A stretch of 64,000 nt of DNA from Ensifer adhaerens. Lineage in GTDB: Bacteria > Pseudomonadota > Alphaproteobacteria > Rhizobiales > Rhizobiaceae. Below, piece by piece: positions 1 to 8,138 of this stretch. The stretch is taken from the NCBI RefSeq assembly GCF_028993555.1, contig NZ_CP118610.1:1922001-1986000 (forward strand), in the 5' to 3' direction. Both the position numbers and the translations under genes were made by a program. Every line of letters starts with the position of its first letter. Position 1 is the first letter of the stretch. Under the pieces are notes generated by a model that did no database searches, was not told the DNA's origin, and worked only from the letters and a program-made list of their open reading frames with translations.

Positions 1-264
1 GCCGTTGGCATGTTCGGAAACCGTCAGCTTCTGATCCCACTTGAGCGTGCCGTTCTTCAGCGCTTCGAAAGCGAGATAGATCGTCATCATCTTCGTCAGC
101 GAGGCCGGAAAGTTCAGCTCGTCGGCATTCTCGGCTTCGAGGATCGAGCCGGTCTCGGCATTGACGACAAAATGCGCCTGCCCGGCTGCGGCATAGGATG
201 CGCTGCCAAGGAGCAGGCTCAGGGAGACCGCGGTGGACGCGACCAAACGGTATAGGGACTGCAT
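1..264 (-). CDS. D-alanyl-D-alanine carboxypeptidase, N-terminal part (runs off the left edge)
   Basis: Only the first 88 codons are in the window; the rest lies beyond base 1. The start at 264 opens a signal peptide (MQSLYRLVASTAVSLSLLLG, ending near AAAGQA). Then comes the start of a penicillin-binding-protein domain with the SxxK active-site motif as SLTKMM, around residues 55-60. The context F-V-V-N-A-E-T-G-x-I-L and N-F-P-A-S-L-T-K is typical of low-molecular-weight PBP5/DacF-type peptidases (S11), which trim the terminal D-Ala of peptidoglycan stem peptides in the periplasm. The SxN and KTG motifs would lie outside the window, so the family is clear but the subtype is not. Confidence 0.88.
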   Translation of the reverse strand, partial: MQSLYRLVASTAVSLSLLLGSASYAAAGQAHFVVNAETGSILEAENADELNFPASLTKMMTIYLAFEALKNGTLKWDQKLTVSEHANG

Positions 265-647
265 ATCGTGTTTTCTCGTTTCGACGCTCTCGAACGATCT
301 CGGGAGGAGGATCGTGATCGCATAATGGAAGACATGCCGCAGATTACGGCAACGGCCCGGTTTTCGCGGCCGACACACCCCCGTCTTTTTACGGGCGGGA
401 GCGCCAGGCGGCAAGCACCTGCGGCAATCGGCGCGCATTTATCGACGCCTGGGACATAAAGGACACGGGAGCCGGCGGAGGGTGAAGCGCCCACGCCTCG
501 CCTGCCGGTTTCACCGAGACTTAACCTCATTGCGCCAAGGTGACATCGCATCCCTGCCCGGCCAGTGCCCGCACGGTCACCGGACGGGGCCCGCAATCGA
601 CGCCGCCCGGGATCGCGGCAAACTTGCTCAACCCGTTTCGGCACGCC
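265..647. other. Divergent intergenic region, no gene seen
   Basis: These 383 bases separate the leftward carboxypeptidase gene from the rightward O-antigen ligase-like gene, so both promoters should lie here. The open frames in it do not look like proteins. I saw no clear terminator, tRNA or repeat. An in-frame extension of the ligase gene back to base 540 is possible but lacks a good ribosome site. Confidence 0.5.
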
Positions 648-2006
648 ATGCACTCGAACCCAGCCACGGCAAACCTATCCACCGCGCGTCAGCGGGTGCC
701 TGCCGCCTTCGATGCCGGACTGGCGGAGCTCGTGAATGGCCTTGCCGCACTGCTCTCGGGCCTTGGCCTGTTTCTCATCGTCTTCACGCTGATCCCGTTT
801 CAGGGCGCAGTAACCACGGACCCCAACGCCGCCAACGAAGGCAACATCATCAACCAGGTCGGCTACCTGGTACTCGGCGCGATCTATCTGTTCGCCATGT
901 TCCTTACCGTCGACCGGCGGATATTGACGCGCCTCGTCTCGCCAAGCTGGATCGCGATCTTCGCGATCGCTTATCTCTCGTGCCTGCAATCCTATGACCC
1001 TGCCGCATCTGCCCGCGGCCTGACGCTGAGCCTGATCGCGATGATCATGGTGGCGGGCGTGCTGGTGCTGCCGAGGAGCGAACGGGATTTCGTCAATGCC
1101 GGCGCCAACGCCATCCTGCTTCTGATCCTGATCGACTATGCCGCGCTCTTCGTGGCCCCGGATCGCGCCATCCATTCCGCCTTCGGCGACGAGCCCTGGC
1201 ACGCGGGTTTCTGGCGCGGACATCTGCTGCACAAGAACGTCTCGGCGCCGGTCTTTTCCATCCTCTGCATGTTCGGCATCTATTGCCTGCGCGCGGGAGC
1301 GCCGCTGCGAGGTTGGGCGATCACGCTTCTTGCCGCCAATTTCGTGCTTCATACCGGCTCGAAGACGACGATCGGCTTTCTGCCGATTGCGATCGGTCTG
1401 GTCTTTGCCGGGCGCGCCGTGCGCAGCCCCGGCCTGATGATCCTTGCCCATCTGGCCATGTCGGTTCTGGTCTTCGGCCTGACCCTCGGCAGCATCTATT
1501 TCGACACGCTGCTGTCCATTACCAAGGCGCTGATCGACGATCCGACATTTACCGGCCGCGACGACATCTGGAAATTCGCCAGTGCCAGCATCGCCGAACG
1601 CCCCTGGCTCGGCCAAGGCTATGCCAGCTTCTGGCTGTCGCCGGTGATCATGGGCATGGAAGCGAATTTCGAGGCGAGCTGGGACGTGCGCGGCATCGTC
1701 ACCGGCCACAACAGCTACCTCGACGCGGTGCTGATGTTCGGCGTGCCGGGCGGCATCCTGATGACGGCCCTGCTCTTCATCAAGCCGCTCTTCGACTATA
1801 GGCGGGCCTATCGCCGCCCGCAGGCGCGCATCTTTGCCGACTTCTGCGTGATGGTGGTGATCTTCATGACCTATAACGCCATGCTCGAAAGCTTCTTCCT
1901 CAACCGCGCCGACCCGATGTGGCTGCTGACCGCGCTTGTCGTCTTCGGGCTCGGGCTTGCGGGTCGCATGGGCATGCGCGCACAAGCAACAACCTCCCGC
2001 CGCTGA
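648..2006 (+). CDS. O-antigen ligase / polysaccharide polymerase-like membrane protein
   Basis: A 452-residue protein with about ten to twelve hydrophobic segments, as in the Wzy_C/WaaL superfamily that joins or polymerises lipid-linked glycans at the periplasmic face of the inner membrane. The large periplasmic loop carries family-like features: HAGFWRGHLLHKNVSA near residue 180, GRDDIWKFA and WLGQGYASFW around 300-325, and GHNSYLDAVLMFGVPGG near 350. The start at 648 was chosen because the 36 codons back to 540 are not hydrophobic and read like non-coding sequence. Rhizobial ExoQ is a member of this superfamily, but no exo genes lie next door, so the glycan substrate is unknown. Confidence 0.72.
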   Translation: MHSNPATANLSTARQRVPAAFDAGLAELVNGLAALLSGLGLFLIVFTLIPFQGAVTTDPNAANEGNIINQVGYLVLGAIYLFAMFLTVDRRILTRLVSPSWIAIFAIAYLSCLQSYDPAASARGLTLSLIAMIMVAGVLVLPRSERDFVNAGANAILLLILIDYAALFVAPDRAIHSAFGDEPWHAGFWRGHLLHKNVSAPVFSILCMFGIYCLRAGAPLRGWAITLLAANFVLHTGSKTTIGFLPIAIGLVFAGRAVRSPGLMILAHLAMSVLVFGLTLGSIYFDTLLSITKALIDDPTFTGRDDIWKFASASIAERPWLGQGYASFWLSPVIMGMEANFEASWDVRGIVTGHNSYLDAVLMFGVPGGILMTALLFIKPLFDYRRAYRRPQARIFADFCVMVVIFMTYNAMLESFFLNRADPMWLLTALVVFGLGLAGRMGMRAQATTSRR

Positions 2007-2014
2007 ACCCTTGC

Positions 2015-2042
2015 CAAGACATAAAGATATCTTTATATCTTG
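2015..2042. promoter_or_regulatory. 28-bp palindromic operator upstream of bmt
   Basis: A perfect 16-bp palindrome, ATAAAGATATCTTTAT (2021-2036), extends to a 28-bp inverted repeat with one mismatched pair (2020/2037). It ends 29 bases before the bmt start. AAGATATCTT-type palindromes are, as I recall, the operators assigned to SahR, an ArsR-family regulator of the S-adenosylmethionine cycle in alphaproteobacteria. Assignment to SahR is inference; the symmetry is seen directly. Confidence 0.75.
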
Positions 2043-2071
2043 CTGCACTCTATTCTAGCCGGGAAAAACCG

Positions 2072-3088
2072 ATGACAGCAGCATCCAATGTCCTCTCCGC
2101 TCTGCTTGCCGAAAAAGGCATCCTTCTCGCCGATGGCGCCACGGGCACCTCGCTCTTCGCCATGGGCCTGGAAGCCGGCGAAGCGCCGGAACTCTGGAAC
2201 GAGAGCAAGCCGGACAACATCACCAAGCTGCACCAGGATTTCGTCGACGCCGGCGCCGACATCATCCTCACCAACACCTTCGGCGGCACCCGCCATCGCC
2301 TGAAGCTGCATCAGGCGGACGACCGCGTGCATGCGCTGAACAAGCGCGCCGCCGAGATCGCCCGCGCCGTTGCCGACAAGGCACCGCGCAAGGTCATCAC
2401 CGCGGGCTCGGTCGGTCCGACCGGCGAACTGCTGATCCCGCTTGGCGCGCTTTCCTATGAGAATGCGGTTGCCGCCTTCGTCGAGCAGATCGAGGGCCTG
2501 AAGGCCGGCGGCGCCGAAGTCGCCTGGATCGAGACCATGTCCTCGCCCGACGAAATCCGCGCAGCAGCCGAAGCTGCCGCCAAGGTCGGCCTTCCCTACG
2601 TCTACACCGGCTCCTTCGACACCGCCGGCAAGACGATGATGGGCCTGCATCCGAAGGATATCCACGGTGTTGCCAGTGATCTCGGCAACGGCCCGGTTGC
2701 CGTTGGCGCCAATTGCGGCGTCGGCGCTTCCGACATCCTTTCCTCGCTGCTCGACATGACCGAAGCCGCCCCCGAGGCGACCGTCATCGTCAAGGGCAAT
2801 TGCGGCATTCCGGAATTCCGCGGCTCGGAGATCCACTATTCCGGCACGCCGCCGCTGATGGCCGAATATGTTCGGCTTGCGGCCGATGCCGGCGCCAGGA
2901 TCATCGGCGGCTGCTGCGGCACCACCTGTGGCCACCTCGCCGCCATGCGCGTGGCGCTGGACGAACACGTGCGCCGCGAGCGCCCGACCCTGGATCTGAT
3001 CATCGAGAAGATCGGTCCCTTGCGCAACAAGACGGCCAACGAAACGGCAGCCGCGCCGACCCGCGAGCGCCGCAGCCGCCGCGCCTGA
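2072..3088 (+). CDS. bmt: Betaine-homocysteine S-methyltransferase / homocysteine S-methyltransferase family protein
   Basis: A 338-residue (beta/alpha)8 homocysteine methyltransferase domain. It begins with ILLADGATGTSLF and ends with the zinc ligands in GGCCGTTCGHL (about residues 279-289); a third cysteine lies in GANCGVGASD. The enzyme moves a methyl group to homocysteine to give methionine. In Sinorhizobium a gene of this kind supports glycine betaine demethylation, so the symbol is used on that basis; the protein also resembles the N-terminal module of MetH. The start at 2072 follows a palindromic operator, and a strong terminator at 3111 makes this a single-gene unit. The methyl donor could be betaine or, if paired with the corrinoid protein at 15.4 kb, methylcobalamin; sequence alone does not decide. 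Confidence 0.87.
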   Translation: MTAASNVLSALLAEKGILLADGATGTSLFAMGLEAGEAPELWNESKPDNITKLHQDFVDAGADIILTNTFGGTRHRLKLHQADDRVHALNKRAAEIARAVADKAPRKVITAGSVGPTGELLIPLGALSYENAVAAFVEQIEGLKAGGAEVAWIETMSSPDEIRAAAEAAAKVGLPYVYTGSFDTAGKTMMGLHPKDIHGVASDLGNGPVAVGANCGVGASDILSSLLDMTEAAPEATVIVKGNCGIPEFRGSEIHYSGTPPLMAEYVRLAADAGARIIGGCCGTTCGHLAAMRVALDEHVRRERPTLDLIIEKIGPLRNKTANETAAAPTRERRSRRA

Positions 3089-3110
3089 CGCAGCGATAAC
3101 AGACCGACAA

Positions 3111-3150
3111 GAAAACGCCCCGGCATCCTATGATCCGGGGCGTTTTCCAT
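3111..3150 (+). terminator. Rho-independent terminator after bmt
   Basis: Thirteen-base arms, GAAAACGCCCCGG (3111-3123) and CCGGGGCGTTTTC (3135-3147), pair perfectly around an 11-base loop, and the 3' arm carries a T-run. It may serve both bmt and the convergent acyltransferase gene. Confidence 0.85.
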
Positions 3151-3186
3151 TGGGGTTCGTGTATGGCGCCCGGCAGCCACGCCCCT

Positions 3187-5157
3187 TTAAAGATCGGCGC
3201 TCTCGAAGCCCGGCAGGCTGTCAGGCTTGCGCCATGAAAGGACATCGCGCTCTGCTGCATCAATAAAGGAACGGTAGAAGTTGAAGGCGCGTCCCATCTG
3301 GCGAGACCCCTGCTCGGAGAAATGCCCGAAGTCTTCGAAGAGCGAGACGCCCTTGTCCGCGACCTTGCAGCTGTCCGCGTCACAGAGATAGTTCATGAAG
3401 CTGACGACCGGGTACTCGTCGGCGATATCGGCGACCACCTTCAGCACGTCCTGGTCATACTTGCGCACGTCCTTCAGCGCCGGCTCGCAGCGCTGATCCG
3501 GTTCGCCGAGCAATCGTGCCCTGGCAACGCAGAGCCCCGTGTCGCGGCCGTCATGCGGCGTCGGCGCCACGAAGACGGCTTCGAAGCCATTGGCCTCCAG
3601 CCAGGCGAGCGTCGCCCGCAGGCCATCGCTGAGAAGACTGACTTCCGACGGCATTTCCCTGCGGCCGTCGACGAGTACGGTCTCCTGCTGCAGATACTGG
3701 CTGAGCTGCGAGGAGAGAACGACGTAGCGGATCGACCGGTTGGCGAGCAGAAAGCGGCGAACGTCTTCATTGTAGCGTGCGCAGTCCTGCGGCCAGTTGC
3801 GGCCGAGCCGGGGAACGACGGGCGAAAGGTTCAGGAACGGCCCGCAATTGTTCTTGGCAAGCTGTACCAGCCGCACATCCGGCTTCGAGGCGATGACGCC
3901 ATCGACGAGGTGGCGGGCAAAGGAATCGCCCCATATCGCGACTTCCGGCTTCGGATTGGTGGCGCATCTGAGATCGGCAACGGCATCGCACTTCTTGCCA
4001 AGGCCAACGCTCGGCTGTGTCAACTGCGCGAGCTCGCGGTTCCTTGCAACCAAACCGTCCGAACCGTCAAATCCGAAGCCAAGCGCAATCGCCGCCGATC
4101 CGGCGGCAAGCGTCGCACCGAAGACCGCGCCGCGGCCGAAGCGTTTTGGTTTGCGAAAGGGCTGCTCGACGAAACGCCAGCTGAGATAGGCGAGCACGAA
4201 GCACAGCACGATCAACAGCGCATAGCCCTCGGCCGGGATGCCGTCGATCGCCCTCAGCCGCGCGAAGGCGAACACCGGCTGGTGCCAGAGGTAAAGGCTG
4301 TAGCTGATGAGGCCGATCGCCACCAGCGGCCTCAGCGACAGCAGCCGGCCAACGGCGGTGTCGCTGTGCGCAAAGGCAAGGACGAGTGCCGTTCCGAGCA
4401 CCACGGGCACCGTCGTAAAGCCGGGATAGAAGGCGGATTCCGGAACGAAGAAATAGGTTGCGATGATCGCTGCCAGACCGAGTGCCGAAAGCAGTTCGCG
4501 GCGGCCTCTTGCCAGGTCGAGCCTGTCGGGGCCAACAAGCGCAAGGGCTGCGCCGATGCCGAGCTCCCAGAGGCGGCTGGGCAGAAGATAGAAATTCGCC
4601 GCCGGATCGACCCGCGCCAGAAGCTGCGTCATGGCGAAACTCAGGGCGACCAGCGCCAGCACCACCTTCAGGGCCGTTGCCGCAGACAGGCGGCGCAAGC
4701 CAAGCAGGAGCAGCGGAAAGACGAGATAGAACTGCTCCTCGACCGCCAGTGACCAGGTGTGCAGCAGCGGCATCAGATCGGTGCTCGGCTCGAAATAACC
4801 GGTCTGATCCCAGAACAGGAAATTCGAGGCGAAGAAGTTCACCGCATAGAGGCTCTTGCCGAACGCGTTGAGCTCCTGCGGCAGCATCCACATCAGCGCA
4901 AACGGGATGGACACGGCGCAAACCAAAAGGAGCGCGGGCGCGAGCCGGCGGGCCCGCCGCTCGTAGAAGCCGACGATGCTGAAGTTTCCATCGCGGATTT
5001 CGCGGTGGATGATCGAGGTGATCAGAAAGCCGCTGATGACGAAGAAGACATCAACCCCGGCAAAACCGCCGGCAACGAGGCCGTACCCGGCATGGAACAG
5101 GAGGACTGGCACCACGGCAAGCGCGCGCAGTCCATCGATTTCGGGTCTGTAATGCAT
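3187..5157 (-). CDS. Acyltransferase 3 family protein with C-terminal SGNH domain (OafA-like)
   Basis: A 656-residue protein in two parts. Residues 1 to about 345 form the multi-pass acyltransferase-3 domain, opening with MHYRPEIDGLRALAVVPVLL and a histidine shortly after (FHAG). From about 390 the soluble SGNH domain shows block I as WGDSFA and the catalytic Asp-x-x-His as DFGHFSEQGS near residue 610. Such proteins O-acetylate surface polysaccharides, passing acyl groups across the inner membrane to an SGNH domain outside. It is convergent with bmt and shares the terminator region. Together with the ligase-like gene at 648 it suggests surface-glycan decoration, but the acceptor cannot be read from sequence. 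Confidence 0.88.
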   Translation of the reverse strand: MHYRPEIDGLRALAVVPVLLFHAGYGLVAGGFAGVDVFFVISGFLITSIIHREIRDGNFSIVGFYERRARRLAPALLLVCAVSIPFALMWMLPQELNAFGKSLYAVNFFASNFLFWDQTGYFEPSTDLMPLLHTWSLAVEEQFYLVFPLLLLGLRRLSAATALKVVLALVALSFAMTQLLARVDPAANFYLLPSRLWELGIGAALALVGPDRLDLARGRRELLSALGLAAIIATYFFVPESAFYPGFTTVPVVLGTALVLAFAHSDTAVGRLLSLRPLVAIGLISYSLYLWHQPVFAFARLRAIDGIPAEGYALLIVLCFVLAYLSWRFVEQPFRKPKRFGRGAVFGATLAAGSAAIALGFGFDGSDGLVARNRELAQLTQPSVGLGKKCDAVADLRCATNPKPEVAIWGDSFARHLVDGVIASKPDVRLVQLAKNNCGPFLNLSPVVPRLGRNWPQDCARYNEDVRRFLLANRSIRYVVLSSQLSQYLQQETVLVDGRREMPSEVSLLSDGLRATLAWLEANGFEAVFVAPTPHDGRDTGLCVARARLLGEPDQRCEPALKDVRKYDQDVLKVVADIADEYPVVSFMNYLCDADSCKVADKGVSLFEDFGHFSEQGSRQMGRAFNFYRSFIDAAERDVLSWRKPDSLPGFESADL

Positions 5158-5338
5158 CAGCTGGGGAGAAACACTCGGTGGCAGGGGCCGCTGGTTAACA
5201 CGGCCCTGACGACAGGACCATTGCCGCCCGGTCTATATCCACATTCGCGCGATTTCTGGGCACGGCCGCCAATCGACCCCGCGGCGACCGGACGTCGCCG
5301 CGGGAAAACACGAGATATCCGCCAATCTGCGGGCAGCC

Positions 5339-6484
5339 TCAGGCCAGTGCACGCAGCCCTTTGAGATACCGGCGCCAGGCTTCGAGCCCGATCTCGATGT
5401 CCTTGCGGCCGAAGCCGACACGGAAGCGATCGGTCGCGACCGGAAGAAGATCGGAAACGAAGAGGCTCGAAGGCAGGAGGAGCACGCCCGCCTCCTCCAC
5501 CAGCCGCCGGCAATGGGTCTCGACGCCGTCGGCGCCCAGATAGCGGGCAAAGCCGACGCAGCCTCCATCCGGCGCCTGCCATTCATAAAGATCGGGAAAT
5601 TCCGCAAAGAAGGCACCGAGCTTTTCAAGGTTGGCGGCGACCAGCGCCCGGTTGCGATCGAGGATAACAGAGCGCGCCTTGAGCGCGATCGTCGCCAGCA
5701 CTTCCGACGGGCGCGAATTGCAGATCGACAGGTAGTGCTTCATCTTCTCCATGCGCTCGAGCAGCGCGTGATCGCGGCAGGCGATCCAACCGATGCGCAG
5801 ACCGGGCAGCCCATAGGCCTTGGACATGACGTTCAGCGAGATGCCGCGCTCGAAGCAATCGGCTGCCTGCGGCAGGCGCAGCGCAGGATCGCGCTCAAGG
5901 CCGCGATAGACCTCGTCGCTGAAGAGATGGATGCCGCGTTCGGCGCAGAGCGCCACCAGAGCCCGGAACGTCTCCTGGTCGGCAATGGCACCGGTCGGGT
6001 TGTTGGGGAAGTTGACGCAAATCAGCTTCGTGTTGGGCCTCAAAGCAGCGCGCACGTCGGCGATATCGAGCCGCCAGTTGTTTACCGGCCGGAGCGGCAC
6101 GCCGGTGACAGCGCCGGCGATCGTCACCGGCAAAGTTTCCATCGACTGGTAGTTCGGCACCGTCACGATCGCGTGGTCATCGGGCCCGAGCAGGGCCAGC
6201 ATGGCACAGTAAAGCCCCTCTTCAGCGCCGGCAAAGCAGAGGATGTCTGCGGCCGAAAGCCCCTCATAGGTGGCGGCGATTGCCGCTCTTAGCGCCGGCG
6301 CGCCATAGGTCTCGGTATAGCCGAGCGTCACGCTCTCCCAGGCGGCGCGATCCTCATCGTCGGCCAGTGCCAGCAGGTCGCTCATGCTGGTCGTCTGGCT
6401 GTCGCTTGCGGTCATATGGTAGCGGGCGCTGAACTCCCAGCGGGAGAAATGGGTTTCCAGGCGGAAATCGGGCAAGGTCGTCAT
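5339..6484 (-). CDS. PLP-dependent aminotransferase, class I/II fold
   Basis: A 381-residue fold-type I aminotransferase. The Schiff-base lysine lies in MSKAYGLPGLRIGW (near residue 225), the cofactor Asp/Tyr in FSDEVYRGLE, the NNPTG motif in NFPNNPTGAI, and the substrate-carboxylate arginine near RFRVGFGR at the C-terminus. The start at 6484 was chosen over one 11 codons upstream because GAGGAGG precedes it closely. It lies 101 bases downstream of a YheO/DauR-like regulator gene on the same strand, so it is probably regulated by it. The amino acid substrate is unknown. D-arginine or basic amino acid catabolism is a guess from the regulator's family only. Confidence 0.85.
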   Translation of the reverse strand: MTTLPDFRLETHFSRWEFSARYHMTASDSQTTSMSDLLALADDEDRAAWESVTLGYTETYGAPALRAAIAATYEGLSAADILCFAGAEEGLYCAMLALLGPDDHAIVTVPNYQSMETLPVTIAGAVTGVPLRPVNNWRLDIADVRAALRPNTKLICVNFPNNPTGAIADQETFRALVALCAERGIHLFSDEVYRGLERDPALRLPQAADCFERGISLNVMSKAYGLPGLRIGWIACRDHALLERMEKMKHYLSICNSRPSEVLATIALKARSVILDRNRALVAANLEKLGAFFAEFPDLYEWQAPDGGCVGFARYLGADGVETHCRRLVEEAGVLLLPSSLFVSDLLPVATDRFRVGFGRKDIEIGLEAWRRYLKGLRALA

Positions 6485-6585
6485 GGAAGGCTCCTCCTCT
6501 CGGGCGCCTGGCGGCACGCGAAACGGTTATGGGTCAGGCAAGCCCGGGAAAGCGCGGTCTTCGTCCGGAATTGCGCGTGTTTCAA

Positions 6586-7221
6586 TCAGGGTGCCTCGCC
6601 GCGCGCTGCAGCGAGGTAATTGTAGATCGAGGCGCGCGATGCGCCGATGAGGCTTGCAAGGTGATCGACGGCATTGCGCGTCTGGAACAGCCCGCGCGCG
6701 TCGAGTGCCGCCGCCAAGGCGACGCGATCGCTCCGCTTCAACGCCGAAAGCGCGAGCCCCCGCTCTTTCAGCCAGCCGTGCAGCGTCGCGTTGATCTCCT
6801 CACGCCAGTCGCGCGCAAAAAGCGCCTGCGGCCTCGGCTGCTCGGCGCCGGCGAAAGCCGAAAGCAGCTTCACCGCCGTATCGATCATCGACATATCCAA
6901 ATTGATGCAGAGCAGCCCTACCGCTTCGCCCGTTCCATCACGCAGCACGGCGGAGATCGACTTGAAGCGACGACCATCCGCGCCGGTCTTCTCGTAAGGA
7001 CCGAGCACGGCGTCGGCACCGCCCACCGCGGCAAACTCTTCCTCGATCAGCGAATCCTCGCCGACCGCGCGGCCGGAAAAGCAGTTCCAGATCCCCGCAA
7101 TCGTCCCCGTCCTGAGATCATGCAGCACGACCTCGCCATGCGGATAGAGCAAGGCGCTGATCGCTGCGGCCGTCGGTGCATGCATGGCGAGAATCGAGGT
7201 GAAGCCGGGTGCAATGGTCAT
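6586..7221 (-). CDS. YheO/DauR-like transcriptional regulator (PAS-like domain plus HTH)
   Basis: A 211-residue protein. Residues about 15-125 match the YheO PAS-like domain (LLYPHGEVVLHDL, WNCFSGRAVGEDSL, AVLRDGTGEAVGLLCIN). Residues about 165-205 form a helix-turn-helix (NAVDHLASLIGASRASIYNY). This architecture includes the Pseudomonas DauR repressor of D-arginine use. It is the first gene of a two-gene leftward unit with the aminotransferase, and an AT-rich stretch at about 7228-7285 upstream should hold the promoter. Ligand and sign of regulation are unknown. Confidence 0.82.
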   Translation of the reverse strand: MTIAPGFTSILAMHAPTAAAISALLYPHGEVVLHDLRTGTIAGIWNCFSGRAVGEDSLIEEEFAAVGGADAVLGPYEKTGADGRRFKSISAVLRDGTGEAVGLLCINLDMSMIDTAVKLLSAFAGAEQPRPQALFARDWREEINATLHGWLKERGLALSALKRSDRVALAAALDARGLFQTRNAVDHLASLIGASRASIYNYLAAARGEAP

Positions 7222-7457
7222 GCCCGTTTATTTCCGAATTTGGACTTATTGTCAATATTGGATGATTTGTTGAAATTCGGCATATGCGCTGGCGCTTGCG
7301 CACCGATGGCCGCTGGCCTATCCCCGATGACAGGAAGATTCGCTGCTTGCGTGTTCGTGCCGGAAACGGACGAAACCATGCGGCATTAGTGCTACAGCGG
7401 CCCGTGCGCGTTTCGCAAAGCGCGCGGCGCGGCCGGAGACGCAGACGGGAGTCACAC

Positions 7458-7805
7458 ATGAACGCCGGCCCAGCCTCCTTTCCCGACCGGGATACAGTCG
7501 CCGAAAAGCTCGGGGCTTTCGGCGAGGCGGACCAGTCGTTCCTCCGACTCCTGATGGAAAACCCCGAACAGGACGAGCGCCTGATGGATGGCCTCTATCG
7601 CCATCTCGACCTCGCCTCCGAGGCCAAGTTCCTCAACTCGCTGAAGCTGGAAAAGCTCGGCCAATGGCTGGGCAACGAAGCCCCGGCCCGCCTGCAGATG
7701 CGGCTGATGGAAGCCGGCCGTTCCAGCCAGCACGCTGCCTATCAGGCGTTCAAGGCGGGGCTTTCTAAATCGGATGGATTGGGGCGCGCGTTTCCGAAGG
7801 CGTGA
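7458..7805 (+). CDS. Conserved hypothetical protein, 115 residues
   Basis: A small, soluble, mostly helical protein without cysteines, signal peptide or membrane segment. It is rich in Leu, Glu and Ala (for example AKFLNSLKLEKLGQWLGNEA). I do not recognise a family. The start at 7458 was chosen because GACGGGAG lies just upstream, and the in-frame sequence further back reads as arginine-rich shadow. It is transcribed away from the regulator gene at 7221, and no operon partner is visible. Confidence 0.6.
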   Translation: MNAGPASFPDRDTVAEKLGAFGEADQSFLRLLMENPEQDERLMDGLYRHLDLASEAKFLNSLKLEKLGQWLGNEAPARLQMRLMEAGRSSQHAAYQAFKAGLSKSDGLGRAFPKA

Positions 7806-7942
7806 ACGTTCACCTCGAAGCATGGCGCGAGAACAGCCCTCACGCTCTCCGCGCAGGCTTTGAGATGGAACGAGCGCGACGGGCACATGAGGCGGCGCGA
7901 AGCCCGCGCCCGACGAATGCCCCTCACTGTCGTGCCTGTCAT

Positions 7943-8118
7943 CTCTCCCCGCAAGCGGGGAGAGCCGCTGGGTGCACCCTCCGGTGCCAAACCTCAGGCA
8001 TCCTTAATCTCAGTCTTCGCGATGGGCGAAACCGCCGCCACCTGCTCCCTTCTCCCCGCTTGGCGGCGAGAAGGTGCCGGCAGGCGGATGAGGGGCTCCC
8101 TCACCGCGGGATGAGGGG
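7943..8118. repeat. Rhizobial intergenic palindromic repeat cluster
   Basis: The gap 7806-8138 holds no gene. It has a perfect palindrome, CTCTCCCCGC-AA-GCGGGGAGAG (7943-7964). About 80 bases on, it has a second imperfect hairpin (CTTCTCCCCGC ... GAGAAGG) running into GTGCCGGCAGGCGGATGAGG, and GGATGAGGGGC occurs twice. This matches the style of RIME/REP-like elements scattered in rhizobial genomes. Naming the exact family would need a repeat library. Confidence 0.7.
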
Positions 8119-8138
8119 CAAGACCGCCTGACCAGGCC

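Noticed and set aside
675..2048. Long open frame on the minus strand opposite the O-antigen ligase-like gene
   Set aside because: His/Asp/Arg-rich, low-complexity translation typical of antisense frames in GC-rich DNA; the plus strand has coherent membrane helices.
2007..2071. SAM riboswitch in front of bmt
   Set aside because: The gap is only 65 bases and is largely taken up by the palindrome; no riboswitch-like pairing is visible.
3322..4752. 476-codon open frame on the plus strand inside the acyltransferase gene
   Set aside because: Antisense shadow; the minus strand shows acyltransferase and SGNH motifs over the whole length.
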